The notes beneath the pieces were generated by a model. It was given only the letters and a program-made list of their open reading frames with translations. It made no database searches and was not told the DNA's origin. This document shows, piece by piece, positions 36,565 to 46,057 of a stretch of DNA of 64,000 nt. Location: positions 27,966 to 91,965 of the forward strand of contig CAMVMF010000006.1 in the NCBI GenBank assembly GCA_947168515.1, read 5' to 3'. A program made the translations under genes and the position numbers. Position 1 is the first letter of the stretch. Every line of letters begins with the position of its first letter. The DNA is from an uncultured Bacteroidales bacterium. Its GTDB lineage: Bacteria; Bacteroidota; Bacteroidia; Bacteroidales; P3.

Positions 36565-36638
36565 CCAAATCGGTCATTAGGGTTTACACACCTAAAAAGG
36601 TGAGATAGATTGAAATGTCGGCCTAAAAACCGATTTGG
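36565..36638. repeat. Perfect 10-bp inverted repeat with 54-base spacer
   Basis: CCAAATCGGT (36565-36574) and ACCGATTTGG (36629-36638) are exact inverse copies. The spacer has its own CACCT/AGGTG pair. It lies in a gap of about 300 bases before a lipoprotein gene; function unknown, and otherwise the gap shows nothing. Confidence 0.6.
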
Positions 36639-36828
36639 TTTTATCATTTTTAACTATCGCCCGCGTGAAATATGGGCTTCTTATTCGTTTATTGTAAGAG
36701 GTGAGTAAAGAGGGGCATAATGCCTACCGCAGCGCACCGATAGACACTTCTCGGCACAAAAGGGTCCTCCCGTGAAGTATCTATGGCAGACAATGGACCC
36801 TACCACTTATAAACAACCCTATACTATA

Positions 36829-37839
36829 ATGAGAAAGAAAACCTTATTTGCAGCCAGCCTGGCTTTGATGGTCCTCATGGCAGCATGCACAGAGAAAGAG
36901 GGGGTCTACAACCCCAAAAAGAAAATCTCCAAAGTCTACAAATCTTCGGTCTCACACTACGGCCAGTACGACCCGGAGACCGGCACCCTCTACAACCAAA
37001 ACACTCACCGGCAAGACAAACAGCTGTGGGAAGAATGGATATGGGAAGGCAACAAACTAACCCAAATCAGGGTTTACGAAAACGAAATCGAGCCCTATAG
37101 CAAGGAAGGATACGCTGCTATTAACTTCACATACGACGGCAAACAAATCCAGCGCATAGAGTCGGCAGACGAATATATGTCTTTTGTCTACGACGGCAAG
37201 AAGCTGCAGCAGATACAAATATTCGCAACAGGCAACAGCGAGCCTTCTGAGACCTACACCTTCACCCACGACGGAAACAAAATCACCCAAATCGACTTTG
37301 CCTTTCAAGACATTGCGATAAACTCATACAACATCGGTTTAATGAAGAAATTAGTGCTCAGCAACATCGTGCCTACAACTCCAATGGCCGAAAAGGCCAT
37401 CGCCGACTTGGGCATCGCAGTGGCCAAAAGTGGTGCCAAGGCAATGGTGCCCATCCCATTGAAGCTCACCTGGACAGGCGACAACATCACCGGCATCGAT
37501 GCCAGCTACACCCTGACGGATTGGGGAGGACCAGTGGCATGCAACATATCCGGCACGTTTGCTTTTGACGACAAGAACAATCCTCACCAAAACAATTTCC
37601 TGACAGGCCTGAACAGCTGGCAGGAGGATGGCACACTACCTGTTTTCAACAAAAACAATGTCACCAAAAGCACGATGAAAGTCAAGTATGGAAGCGACTT
37701 TTCTGATACCGAGGAGATAATCTACGCATACACCTACGACGGAGAATGGCCACTCACCCAACTCGAGGTACGCCATTACGAAGACGAAGGATACGGCTAC
37801 ATCGATTCCACAACCTTTTATTACGAATACGTCAAATAA
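36829..37839 (+). CDS. Lipoprotein with YD-like beta repeats, unknown function
   Basis: 336 residues from MRKKTLFAASLALMVLMAAC, a clear lipoprotein signal with Cys20; the upstream Met adds 19 unrelated residues. The body repeats short beta units such as INFTYDGKQIQRIE, SFVYDGKKLQQIQI and TFTHDGNKITQIDF, similar to the DUF4595-type or YD-like hairpins of Bacteroidota lipoproteins. It is probably on the cell surface or the periplasmic face of the outer membrane. No enzymatic motif is seen. Confidence 0.7.
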   Translation: MRKKTLFAASLALMVLMAACTEKEGVYNPKKKISKVYKSSVSHYGQYDPETGTLYNQNTHRQDKQLWEEWIWEGNKLTQIRVYENEIEPYSKEGYAAINFTYDGKQIQRIESADEYMSFVYDGKKLQQIQIFATGNSEPSETYTFTHDGNKITQIDFAFQDIAINSYNIGLMKKLVLSNIVPTTPMAEKAIADLGIAVAKSGAKAMVPIPLKLTWTGDNITGIDASYTLTDWGGPVACNISGTFAFDDKNNPHQNNFLTGLNSWQEDGTLPVFNKNNVTKSTMKVKYGSDFSDTEEIIYAYTYDGEWPLTQLEVRHYEDEGYGYIDSTTFYYEYVK

Positions 37840-37888
37840 ACTCCTCCACTATAATTCATTCAACCATCACAACGCAGTCGAAACCAAT

Positions 37889-37911
37889 GCGGGCGGCCCT
37901 TGGCCGCCCGC
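37889..37911. terminator. Hairpin between convergent genes
   Basis: GCGGGCGGCC and GGCCGCCCGC form a perfect 10-bp stem with a 3-base loop. Short T-runs lie on both sides, so it may serve the lipoprotein gene and the barrel gene. Confidence 0.65.
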
Positions 37912-37975
37912 ATTTCATATTATGCTGGAATCTACCATTCCCAAAGGATCCGCGATCGCAAATCCTTCGGTAGGA

Positions 37976-40450
37976 CTATAGGCTGGGAGCATTGGGGGAT
38001 TCGCTGGCACCCTCCTGAGCCATGCTGGAGAGTTCCATCTTGCCGAAGCGGAAAGTGACACCCACGCTGATATAGCGGCTGGCGAATTTGCGGTTGGAGG
38101 TGCTGGAATAGTAGGGGTTGACCACGCTGGTATTCCATGCGCCCCAGTTGAAGATGTCGTTGACGTTCAGGTTGACCGTCATGCGGCGGTCGAAGAAGTC
38201 GGCGTTGACACCCAAGTCTATGCCTTTGTTAGATTCGTTGATGTTGAAGAGGCTCTGGGTACGGCTACGATAGTGGGCGTTGGCAAAAAACTGGTAGTTT
38301 TTCCACAGCTTGACCCATGCGTTCAGGCGGAAACGATAGCACCACATGCCGTTTTGGTAGGCAGGCTCGCCGGGGCGGTAGACCACATCCAGGTAATCGT
38401 AATAGAGCGAGGCATTGAAACGGATGCTGGCAAAGCCGCTGGGGCGATAAGTGATGTTGGCATCGAGGCCGGTAGTATAGCTATTGCCTACGTTGATGGG
38501 TTTTCTGTAGTGGACCATACGGCCGAAGAAATCGCTATAGATCACGTCGGAGAGGGAACTCTGCTGGTTGATATTGCCGGTATAGTAGGCTTCGAGGCCC
38601 ACGCTTCCAAACTTGGTGAAATACTTGTCCCACTGGGCTTCAATACGGTCGGTATAGGAGGCCACCAGATAGGGGTTGCCCGTGTGATAGTCTTCGAGAT
38701 TGTAGCCGATATAGGTGCTCAGGTCGGAGGCACTGGGCTGCGAGGTGCGGTGGGTATAGCTGAAGCTGAAGTTGTGCATGTCTTTGGTGTGGTAGCTCAA
38801 ATGCAGCGAGGGGGTGAGGGTGAGAAAGGCCGTGTCGAGGTCACAGGAGGGGTCGTCGTAGTAAATCATACGGCTGGGCTCATAATTGGCGCGCAAGCCC
38901 ACTTTGACAGAAAGATTGCCGAAACGGCGCAGATAGGTCACATAGGCCGAGAGGTCCTTGCTGCGACTGAAATAGTCGGCACCCAAATAGTCACACAGCA
39001 CCCAACGGCTGCTGTCCTGATGGATATTGAGGGTGTCATAGATGTCGAGCGTGCGGCTGCTGCTGAAGCCTATACCCAGACCAGCCTCCAGCTCGTTGGC
39101 ATAGTTGCTGGTTTCTTTGTTGAAGTGGCCAAAGGGAAGGGTGTAGTTGGCCTCGATGCCGTTGGAAATCATATTGCCTTTGTCGCGATAGGAGTAGGTG
39201 ATGTCTTCGGCAGGCTGCCAGCTGTAGCTGCGGCTGTAATAAGAGAAACTGTTGCCGAACCAGCCGTTGGTGTTGTAGGAGATGGAGAGTTTGTGTCCAG
39301 TGCTGTCGTCGAACTTGTGGGTATAGTATGCCCCACCGTAGTAGCCGCCGCCTGGGGTGGAAGGCCAGTCGTTCCACGAGTGCGAGGTGTAGTCATAGTT
39401 GAGGAAGGGGCTGCTACCGTCCTGCCGTTCGGAACGCGAGGTGCTGTTGTAGCTGTCCTCCTGGTTCCAGTAGGGGTAGGCTCCAAAATAGGCCGAAAGC
39501 GAGTTGCGCTTGTTGAAGGTGTAGCTCAGGTGGCCCCCTATATAGGTGTTGATGGAGTTGTTATTGTTCCTAGACGTATAGCTTTCGCGACGTAGGGTGT
39601 CTTTGTTGTCGTCCAGCATGGCGGTGCTGCCCTGGCCGTCGGAGTTCCAGGTGCTGTAGCCTGCGTTGGCATAGATGTTGAAGTTGAACTTCTCGTTGGA
39701 GTAGACATAGGAGATCCAGGGCGTGATGCCGGGACGCGTGGTGGCCTTCAGGCCCACACTGAAGAACTCGTTGCGCTTGAGGGTATTGTTGGTAATGATG
39801 TTCACCACCGGGGTGCCTCCGCCATAGCGGGCGCTGGGGTTGGTGATGACTTCGATTTTCTGGATGCTGTTGGCGGGCAGGGTACGGATGTACTGTTTGA
39901 GGCTCTCGCCATCCATGTGGCAGGGTTCGTCGTTGATCCATACCTCCACACTCTCGGTGCCACGGAGGGTGATGTTGCCGTCGGCATCCACCTCGATGCC
40001 GGGGGCGTTCTGCAGGGCATCGCTGGCGGTGCCGGACTGCACGCTGGGGTCGTCCTCGGTGGTGTAGATGTGCTTCTCACCGTCCATGGTGTAGAGGGGT
40101 TTCTCGGCAACAATTTCCACCTCCTGCAGGGTAGTGCCAGGCCGCAGAGCGATGGTGCCAAGGTCCATGTTGCCCTTGACGGTGGTCACCTGGGTCCACC
40201 GTTCGTAGCCCACCATACTGATCATCATCAGGTACTGGCCGGGGGCCACGTCCTTGATTTCGAAACGGCCACCCATGTCGGTGGTAGCGCCACGCATAAA
40301 GAGGGTGTCGCTCTGGCGATAGAGAGCCGCATTGACAAAGGGCATCTTTTCACCGCTCTTGCGGTCAGTGATAACACCCTTAACGGTGTAATGCTGGGCC
40401 ATGGCGTTCACACCCAGAAATAAAAGAAGTAATACAAAAAAATGTTTCAT
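37976..40450 (-). CDS. TonB-receptor-like outer-membrane barrel protein
   Basis: 824 residues with a signal peptide (cleavage after NAMA, residue 18). Residues 22-105 are a carboxypeptidase-regulatory-like beta sandwich (TVKGVITDRKSGEKMPFVNA, GRFEIKDVAPGQY). A plug domain follows (LQNAPGIEVDADGNITLRG, SARYGGGTPVVNIIT), then a long barrel ending in RYISVGVTFRFGK. The last 20 residues are polar and may extend past the barrel. It fits the outer-membrane beta-barrel family related to TonB-dependent receptors but has no SusC signature and no SusD partner. The ligand is unknown. Confidence 0.82.
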   Translation of the reverse strand: MKHFFVLLLLFLGVNAMAQHYTVKGVITDRKSGEKMPFVNAALYRQSDTLFMRGATTDMGGRFEIKDVAPGQYLMMISMVGYERWTQVTTVKGNMDLGTIALRPGTTLQEVEIVAEKPLYTMDGEKHIYTTEDDPSVQSGTASDALQNAPGIEVDADGNITLRGTESVEVWINDEPCHMDGESLKQYIRTLPANSIQKIEVITNPSARYGGGTPVVNIITNNTLKRNEFFSVGLKATTRPGITPWISYVYSNEKFNFNIYANAGYSTWNSDGQGSTAMLDDNKDTLRRESYTSRNNNNSINTYIGGHLSYTFNKRNSLSAYFGAYPYWNQEDSYNSTSRSERQDGSSPFLNYDYTSHSWNDWPSTPGGGYYGGAYYTHKFDDSTGHKLSISYNTNGWFGNSFSYYSRSYSWQPAEDITYSYRDKGNMISNGIEANYTLPFGHFNKETSNYANELEAGLGIGFSSSRTLDIYDTLNIHQDSSRWVLCDYLGADYFSRSKDLSAYVTYLRRFGNLSVKVGLRANYEPSRMIYYDDPSCDLDTAFLTLTPSLHLSYHTKDMHNFSFSYTHRTSQPSASDLSTYIGYNLEDYHTGNPYLVASYTDRIEAQWDKYFTKFGSVGLEAYYTGNINQQSSLSDVIYSDFFGRMVHYRKPINVGNSYTTGLDANITYRPSGFASIRFNASLYYDYLDVVYRPGEPAYQNGMWCYRFRLNAWVKLWKNYQFFANAHYRSRTQSLFNINESNKGIDLGVNADFFDRRMTVNLNVNDIFNWGAWNTSVVNPYYSSTSNRKFASRYISVGVTFRFGKMELSSMAQEGASESPNAPSL

Positions 40451-41230
40451 ATATAATTATTAATGTTTTACTATCTGTCCGTTCCAGCCATCAGAATCAA
40501 CCTAGGTGCCGCATCTAGCTGTTTATAACTAGTTGCTCCCTCAGGAGTAAAGGTGAGTTCACCCATAGAAATATATAACGCAGATTTTTCATTTATAGTA
40601 TGACACAACTGTATTTGTTTTCCGTGCTGGGCAATTGAGAAGAGTAATATTCTATTACCCGGTATTTTATGTTGATAGAGTACCCTCTCGTTCAGAATGC
40701 AATGCCCTGACAAAAACCTGGTTGCTCAACCGTTATGGATCCATCCCGCAACCATTAAGCCACCCTGTACCACTATGAAGTTTCCGAACGTCTTTGTCGA
40801 AGTCAGAGCCTCTCCCCTGCCCGCGGTTGAAGCTGACGTATTCATCTGAGGCCTTCCTTTCTGCCATGGCTTGGGAAAGGGCACCTTTGTTGGGGAGAAG
40901 GTTGAAGCTGTGAACGTTCAGAAACTCGTAGATGCTGGCAGCGAGTTGCTACTTGTTGAAGTCGGATTCTGCTTCGATATAGTCGTAGAAGTCGTGACGG
41001 CACGGTCCAAGCATCGTATTTGACAATCGTCGGGTAGTGCTTTGCATCGGTGACAACTGAACACTTTTCACTGAACTGGCTAATTCTTTTACAATCCTTT
41101 ATGGTCTGGTTAAGAAAACCATTCCGATGTTTTTTAGTTCTGATTGACAAAATCTATTTTCAATGCTATCGGATGCCCCGCCGTAATAATAGCCGAGGCA
41201 ATTTTTTACAGCATTCTACGTTATTCAGTC
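40451..41230. other. Gene-poor region with a decayed coding remnant
   Basis: About 780 bases. On the minus strand at roughly 40733-41018 one frame reads RHDFYDYIEAESDFNK, a stop, then QLAASIYEFLNVHSFNLLPN and KGALSQAMAERKASDEYVSF before a stop at 40733. It looks like a dead piece of a gene I cannot name. A frame at 40471-40713 (minus) is less convincing. Confidence 0.35.
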
Positions 41231-41583
41231 ATGATGAACATTGCAGCACCACCAAGTGAGGCCACCCTTCGTGCCGAGGTCTACGACATCGTCCGCCAAA
41301 TACCACGCGGACGGGTGCTCACCTATGGCCGTATCGCCGCCTTGTGTGGCTGGCCCAATCATTCTCGCTTGGTGGGCCGCATCATGCGCACTGTGAAGGA
41401 ATACCCGAGACATTCCAGAATGAAAACGATGCCGTCCTTCCCTGCCACCGTGTCGTCAACGCCTCCGGCCGCCTCGCCCCGCACTATCCCGCCCAAGCCT
41501 CCCTCCTAACCTCCGAAGGCATCCACTTCACCCCCTCCGGCAAGGTCCCACTGAAAGAATACCTCTGGGAAATAGAGGATTAA
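41231..41583 (+). pseudogene. MGMT-family DNA repair protein, frameshifted
   Basis: Two frames join into one short methylguanine-methyltransferase-like protein. The first part is EVYDIVRQIPRGRVLTYGRIAAL and RLVGRIMRTVKE. After a shift near 41395-41405 it continues IPETFQNENDAVLPCHRVVN, GKVPLKEYLWEIED. The active-site PCHRV, with the acceptor Cys, is intact in the second frame. The length fits the short MGMT/alkyltransferase-like type. The break inactivates it unless it is a sequencing error. Confidence 0.75.
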
Positions 41584-41656
41584 ACGGCAGGGATTATCTT
41601 ACAGGAATTACAAATAACAGTGCCAATGCTCAGGTGTCATGGTGCTGGTCATGTGA

Positions 41657-42138
41657 CTATTCCTTCACGGATTGTTCAAGTTGGAGGAAACGGTCGAAGT
41701 CGCTTTGGTAGAGTTGGTCTTGCACGATGCGGAATTTCTCGAACTCGCTTTCCGCATGAGCCTTGGCAAGCTCCGCGGAAATCCGCCCTGCATCTTTGAG
41801 AATTTGTTCGTTGTTTACGTTGAAATCCTCAGCGATAATCATATGTAAATCATAGTGATTGGTATTGTATGTTTTACCACTGGATGCAGTTATCCAATAT
41901 TTTCGGATAACTGAATTCTCATCCAGCTCATGGTCTTCTAAAATCTTCTTGATATGATAATTGATAGTCCTGACATCAACGCCATACAACTCAGCCATCA
42001 GTCGCTGCGTCAGCCAGATATTCTCATCCTCATAACGCAGTTCCACGCTCCCAGCTTGGTCTCCGACAGTGCTGACAAAAGTAAGATATTCCGCAGCTGC
42101 ACTGCGTATGGTTATTTCGTGTTTTTATTGCGAGCCAT
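41657..42138 (-). pseudogene. RhuM-family gene remnant with frameshift and internal deletion
   Basis: From an ATG at 42138 the frame reads MARNKNTK and stops. Shifting one base restores the RhuM N-terminus EITIRSAAAEYLTFVSTVGD, ELRYEDENIWLTQRLMAELYGV and YNTNHYDLHMIIA. The central part (about 150 residues in intact RhuM) is then missing and the frame continues with the usual C-terminal DAGRISAELAKAHAESEFEK. RhuM proteins are defence-island companions of unknown activity. This one is dead and lies at the island edge, 14 bases from the nuclease gene stop. Confidence 0.75.
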
Positions 42139-42152
42139 AATCTTTATATTTG

Positions 42153-44366
42153 CTAAATTTTATCCCCATTTGAACGGAGACTCTCTAAGGGTAACAACCA
42201 AGGGCTATAACTTTCAGGACCTTTCTTTGCAACGATAGAAAGATCCAATTCTCCAACAAACACCTCTTGTTCCGTATTCACCTTATATACCAAATATAGG
42301 TCCTCGTCTTTTTTTGTCACCAACATCGGCTTCATATTGCTCTTCGACACTAGTTTGGGGCCGTTGTCTATAATTTGGAACGCCTTATACTTATCCCCTT
42401 TATTATGGATTATAAGATATTTGGCCTTTGTGAATCCTTCCACCAGTTGCAATGAGGCACCATCCATCTTAAGTGCAATACCAACCATTCCCGTATCTTC
42501 CAACTTCTTGATATCATCCTCAATATGGTTGCTGTAGATGAGAAGTGATAAATCAGCTTCGTTGGCATAAATCACTCCATCAGGTGCTGGCGTTTGTAGC
42601 TTGTCTCGTTTGTCTTCTCCTAAACCACATTCAAGTATCTCAAAATATGGTTCTAATAGTTCTTTTGCTCGCGCATTCTGTATTTCCAAATCCTTGCGTT
42701 CCTTTTCACTCATCTTGTCGTTCGGTTTTTGGAGAGCCAACGAGTAGAATTTTTGACCATTTACACCGTCAGGGTAAGGGCGGAAAACTTTACCAAGCAC
42801 CTCTTTGAAGTGCTCTTGCAGCACCTGTTGGCCGTCCATGTGTTCACGTGGTGTCATTACATGGAATTGGTAATGATTATCGAGCATCGTCTGTATCTCT
42901 CGGCGGAACTGCTCCCTTACTTCTTCTCTCCAAGTGGCTTTCATACCCTCGTTTTTACGTCCGTAGAGCGACACTACATATAAGAAATTCACATCGTAAT
43001 GGCACACCAGCAGCGTGTCCCGGTCGAATAACCTATTGGGAAATTGTCGAGAAGTGAAATCCGTCTCGTCTCTGTCAACCCAGGTTATTTCGCTGTGTTT
43101 CTCCAAATCACGCTGCTGAGCAGAAATAAAGAAATTGGGAATGATGTTGTAGCCCTCGGTTTCAGGGTCTCGCAACATACCGGTCCCCTTCCCCATCTCC
43201 TCTGCTTGCTCCTTGGTTTTCTTCTCATCAAGAAAGAGGTTCAGGTTCCACTGAATTACATTACGGGCATAGGTGAATTGTTTGTAAAGAGCCTCTTTAC
43301 CGATGTCTGTATTTCGTTTGTAGTATTTTGAGTCCCCAATATAATAGGTCTTGTCATGGCCGGATTCGACAAGTGATTTGTAACGGAACATGTGATCAAC
43401 CCGCTTTCCGTCGGCTTGCGCCTGAAGTTCTTCGGGTAGTTCATCATTTCTTCCTCCCAACAGTTCATCAACAATGTCTTCAAATACTATCTGGAAACTC
43501 TTTACCAGCAGGTGCTCTCGTTGATGTGTATTTACCGCCACCTGTTTGGCTCGTTCGAAGAAAGCATCACACAATTCCCACAATTCAATGGCAAGGTCAG
43601 AGAAGTATTTATACCGTATTTCGCGCAGCCTCACTCTTCCCAGTCCGTTCAGGTAACTTTGAAACTGAGGACCGTCGATTAATTCGTAGTGACAGTCGGC
43701 ATCGAAAGGAAACCCGTATTCCTTGTGCAGATGGTTGAGTATTGAGAAATAAATTACCATCAACTCCTCGTCGAAGTTCACCTGTTTTCGCTTGCTAATG
43801 GGGTTCAAATAGACGGGGGCGCCATCCTGAATAAAAGTTTGTGAATGTGAGATGGTCTTAGTCCAGTTGGTTTTATTGTTCCCACTATGCTGATTTTTGA
43901 TGACAAAGAAAAAGAAATCCTGATTGTCTTTGTGGAATTGTTCCAAATTCAATAGGATATCCAAGAAGGTGTTGCTCAACCTCCTCTGTCCATGTCCTAT
44001 CTGCACCATCTGCTGGTGGAGTACAATCTGACTGTCTTTATGGCGCTCTTGGAACACCGAGATGGCACGGTAAATCCATACCGAGAGATTGTAGATGAAG
44101 CGTTGCTCATCTTCATGCAAGGGGTTGTTCTTGCTCTCCAAATGCACAATTTGTTCGGGGTCGTGATTGCCGAAAGCTTTCTCATCTTTGTCGAGAATAA
44201 CCTTTGGCAACACAAACACAAAATCTTTGATAGTGCTGTTATAGAAGTAGCCGACGTAAGACACGCAGACTTTGTCACCCACACTAATTGTAGGGACTAG
44301 GTCGCCGACTATTTTCATCATCTCTTCGGTGACACGATACTGATGTTCTTCTATCAGAATTCTCAT
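42153..44366 (-). CDS. McrC/LlaJI R2-type restriction nuclease subunit
   Basis: 737 residues, last gene of the nine-gene cluster. The N-terminal two-thirds resembles McrC-like/LlaJI R2 subunits. A PD-(D/E)xK site can be placed at D324 (KRVDHMFRYKS) and D345-S-K347 (TYYIGDSKYYK). The C-terminal 200 residues (about 530-737) look like a separate domain, perhaps for DNA or partner binding. In McrBC and LlaJI the nuclease subunit cuts DNA when the AAA+ GTPase partner translocates. The start overlaps the GTPase stop by 4 bases (ATGA), so production is coupled. Confidence 0.75.
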   Translation of the reverse strand: MRILIEEHQYRVTEEMMKIVGDLVPTISVGDKVCVSYVGYFYNSTIKDFVFVLPKVILDKDEKAFGNHDPEQIVHLESKNNPLHEDEQRFIYNLSVWIYRAISVFQERHKDSQIVLHQQMVQIGHGQRRLSNTFLDILLNLEQFHKDNQDFFFFVIKNQHSGNNKTNWTKTISHSQTFIQDGAPVYLNPISKRKQVNFDEELMVIYFSILNHLHKEYGFPFDADCHYELIDGPQFQSYLNGLGRVRLREIRYKYFSDLAIELWELCDAFFERAKQVAVNTHQREHLLVKSFQIVFEDIVDELLGGRNDELPEELQAQADGKRVDHMFRYKSLVESGHDKTYYIGDSKYYKRNTDIGKEALYKQFTYARNVIQWNLNLFLDEKKTKEQAEEMGKGTGMLRDPETEGYNIIPNFFISAQQRDLEKHSEITWVDRDETDFTSRQFPNRLFDRDTLLVCHYDVNFLYVVSLYGRKNEGMKATWREEVREQFRREIQTMLDNHYQFHVMTPREHMDGQQVLQEHFKEVLGKVFRPYPDGVNGQKFYSLALQKPNDKMSEKERKDLEIQNARAKELLEPYFEILECGLGEDKRDKLQTPAPDGVIYANEADLSLLIYSNHIEDDIKKLEDTGMVGIALKMDGASLQLVEGFTKAKYLIIHNKGDKYKAFQIIDNGPKLVSKSNMKPMLVTKKDEDLYLVYKVNTEQEVFVGELDLSIVAKKGPESYSPWLLPLESLRSNGDKI

Positions 44367-46057
44367 GCCTCGGACTCAGTTGCTTCTTCGCTAACGGTTG
44401 TGGGCTCTTCTTTTGGAGTGACATCAAGGGGCCTGTCTATCTTTATGGTTTCTTCCAGACGTTTCAAGAACTGTTGCACGCTGTCCTTGTTTGGGGTGCC
44501 GTCAGCATTGAAGAAGTCCGAAAACACGAACTTGTCCTTGTCGCCCTTACTGAAGATGGTATGATCAAAACCATAGTTCTTGAAGACATCGTTCCAGATA
44601 TAAAACAGTACCTTCCCCACAAACTGCTCGTCACTCACTTTAGAGGTTTCTGTTTTGACAAAGAAGTAACCCAATTTCTTATCTTCCGAACTGGTGGTTT
44701 CTCCTATCACTTTGTTGATTCTCTCCAAAAATCCCCACCAGTCGTAAGTTTTCTCGCCAATCTCTATCAAGTATTTTTTGTCTGGGTGCTCTTTAATGGG
44801 AATATACCTCCACTCCCAACGACGTTTGAAGGCGCTGTCGATGGGGAAGAGACTCTGGTCGCTGGTGTTCATTGTCGCCCAGATGTATAGGTTTGAAGGA
44901 AGTACAAGCTTCTTGCCCTCTTTCACTCCGTCTGGAAAGTCATCGCGGGTGCTTCCGGATAACTCTTTGCCAATGTAGTTGGCCAAGTCGCTATCTGCAT
45001 CTACAGGGTATTCCGACACGCCATCCTTACGGTCAAGTAGCTGGAATAGATCACCGAATATTTGAGCACAATTACCGCGGTTGATTTCTTCAATGATTAG
45101 GAATACTGGATCCTTGGTATTCCAAGCTTTCACATAGGCGTTTGTGAAAGCTTGTGGAACAAAAGCGTATGTGATTTTATCACCTGATTTCCCTGTTTGC
45201 ACTTGTTCTTCATACAGCAACATTCCGGAACGGATTGTTGTGTCGTATGTGGTTCCAGATTTGTGGGCATCGGCCAGCAGGTCAGCAATGGTATGGACTC
45301 CACTCTCTTGCATTCTCACAATACTGTCGTGGTAGTTATATCCAATTGCAGCACTTGCGTGTGTGATGTTTCCGAAATCTGATATGTATTTCTTGAACCT
45401 GTCAACCAGACTATCATAATCCAATATTGTTTGTTGAGAAGCGCCTTGAGTGGTTGGTTTGTAACATCCAACAAAGGTTGAGTAATCACTATCGGGATGA
45501 AACGTGGTACGGAACACACGGCCATCTTTCTCGGCAGCATCTGTGTTTTTCTTTACCTCGTGCGATTTGCCAGTTCCAGGAGCACCATAGAAAATCTGCT
45601 GGAGTGGTAAGGATATATGGCTTTCTTCTGGTTCCGCAACCATATCTTCACCAATACGCATTAAGAAAATGGAAGACGGAGTAATTGTTATTTCCCTATT
45701 TCTATAAAAGTGAATGTAGAAAGCTGTTTGGGAGTTATCCTCAAGACTCTCAATACAGACAATGTCTCCTTCTTGGACGTTATGACGTTTAAACAACTCA
45801 CCTAAACTCGGTATCCTTTTCTCTTGATTGGAGTTTATGAAATACGCAAATCTGAGGTTAATGAGATCATTGGCAGAATTTGTTGTGTCAATGGCCGAAA
45901 AATTGATTTCTAACACAGAACCATTTTCTACAGCTCTTTTGCCAAAAAATGCTTCATGATCAAAATTGTTTGGCAAACGAATGTAGATTTCATGTGTCCC
46001 AGTTTTGCCCACTTCAGCTGGAGTCAATTCTTTGTAGAAGTAAACAGATTTTCTCAT
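44363..46057 (-). CDS. McrB-like AAA+ GTPase with B3/EcoRII-N-like DNA-binding domain (LlaJI R1 type)
   Basis: 564 residues. Residues 10-120 begin LTPAEVGKTGTHEIYIRLP, the EcoRII-N/B3 fold pattern; the structurally known Helicobacter pylori LlaJI.R1 uses a B3-like N-terminal domain for site-specific DNA binding. The motor domain has Walker A GAPGTGKS (158-165), Walker B FLIIEEINRGN (319-329) and the McrB sensor-type motif MNTSD (396-400). The C-terminal tail is acidic and Thr/Glu-rich. It overlaps both neighbours by 4 bases and should form the GTP-driven restriction motor with the downstream nuclease. Confidence 0.88.
   Translation of the reverse strand: MRKSVYFYKELTPAEVGKTGTHEIYIRLPNNFDHEAFFGKRAVENGSVLEINFSAIDTTNSANDLINLRFAYFINSNQEKRIPSLGELFKRHNVQEGDIVCIESLEDNSQTAFYIHFYRNREITITPSSIFLMRIGEDMVAEPEESHISLPLQQIFYGAPGTGKSHEVKKNTDAAEKDGRVFRTTFHPDSDYSTFVGCYKPTTQGASQQTILDYDSLVDRFKKYISDFGNITHASAAIGYNYHDSIVRMQESGVHTIADLLADAHKSGTTYDTTIRSGMLLYEEQVQTGKSGDKITYAFVPQAFTNAYVKAWNTKDPVFLIIEEINRGNCAQIFGDLFQLLDRKDGVSEYPVDADSDLANYIGKELSGSTRDDFPDGVKEGKKLVLPSNLYIWATMNTSDQSLFPIDSAFKRRWEWRYIPIKEHPDKKYLIEIGEKTYDWWGFLERINKVIGETTSSEDKKLGYFFVKTETSKVSDEQFVGKVLFYIWNDVFKNYGFDHTIFSKGDKDKFVFSDFFNADGTPNKDSVQQFLKRLEETIKIDRPLDVTPKEEPTTVSEEATESEA

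Noticed and set aside
38273..39595. 440-codon plus frame over the barrel-protein gene
   Set aside because: Antisense shadow with low-complexity Val/Gly/Ala composition.
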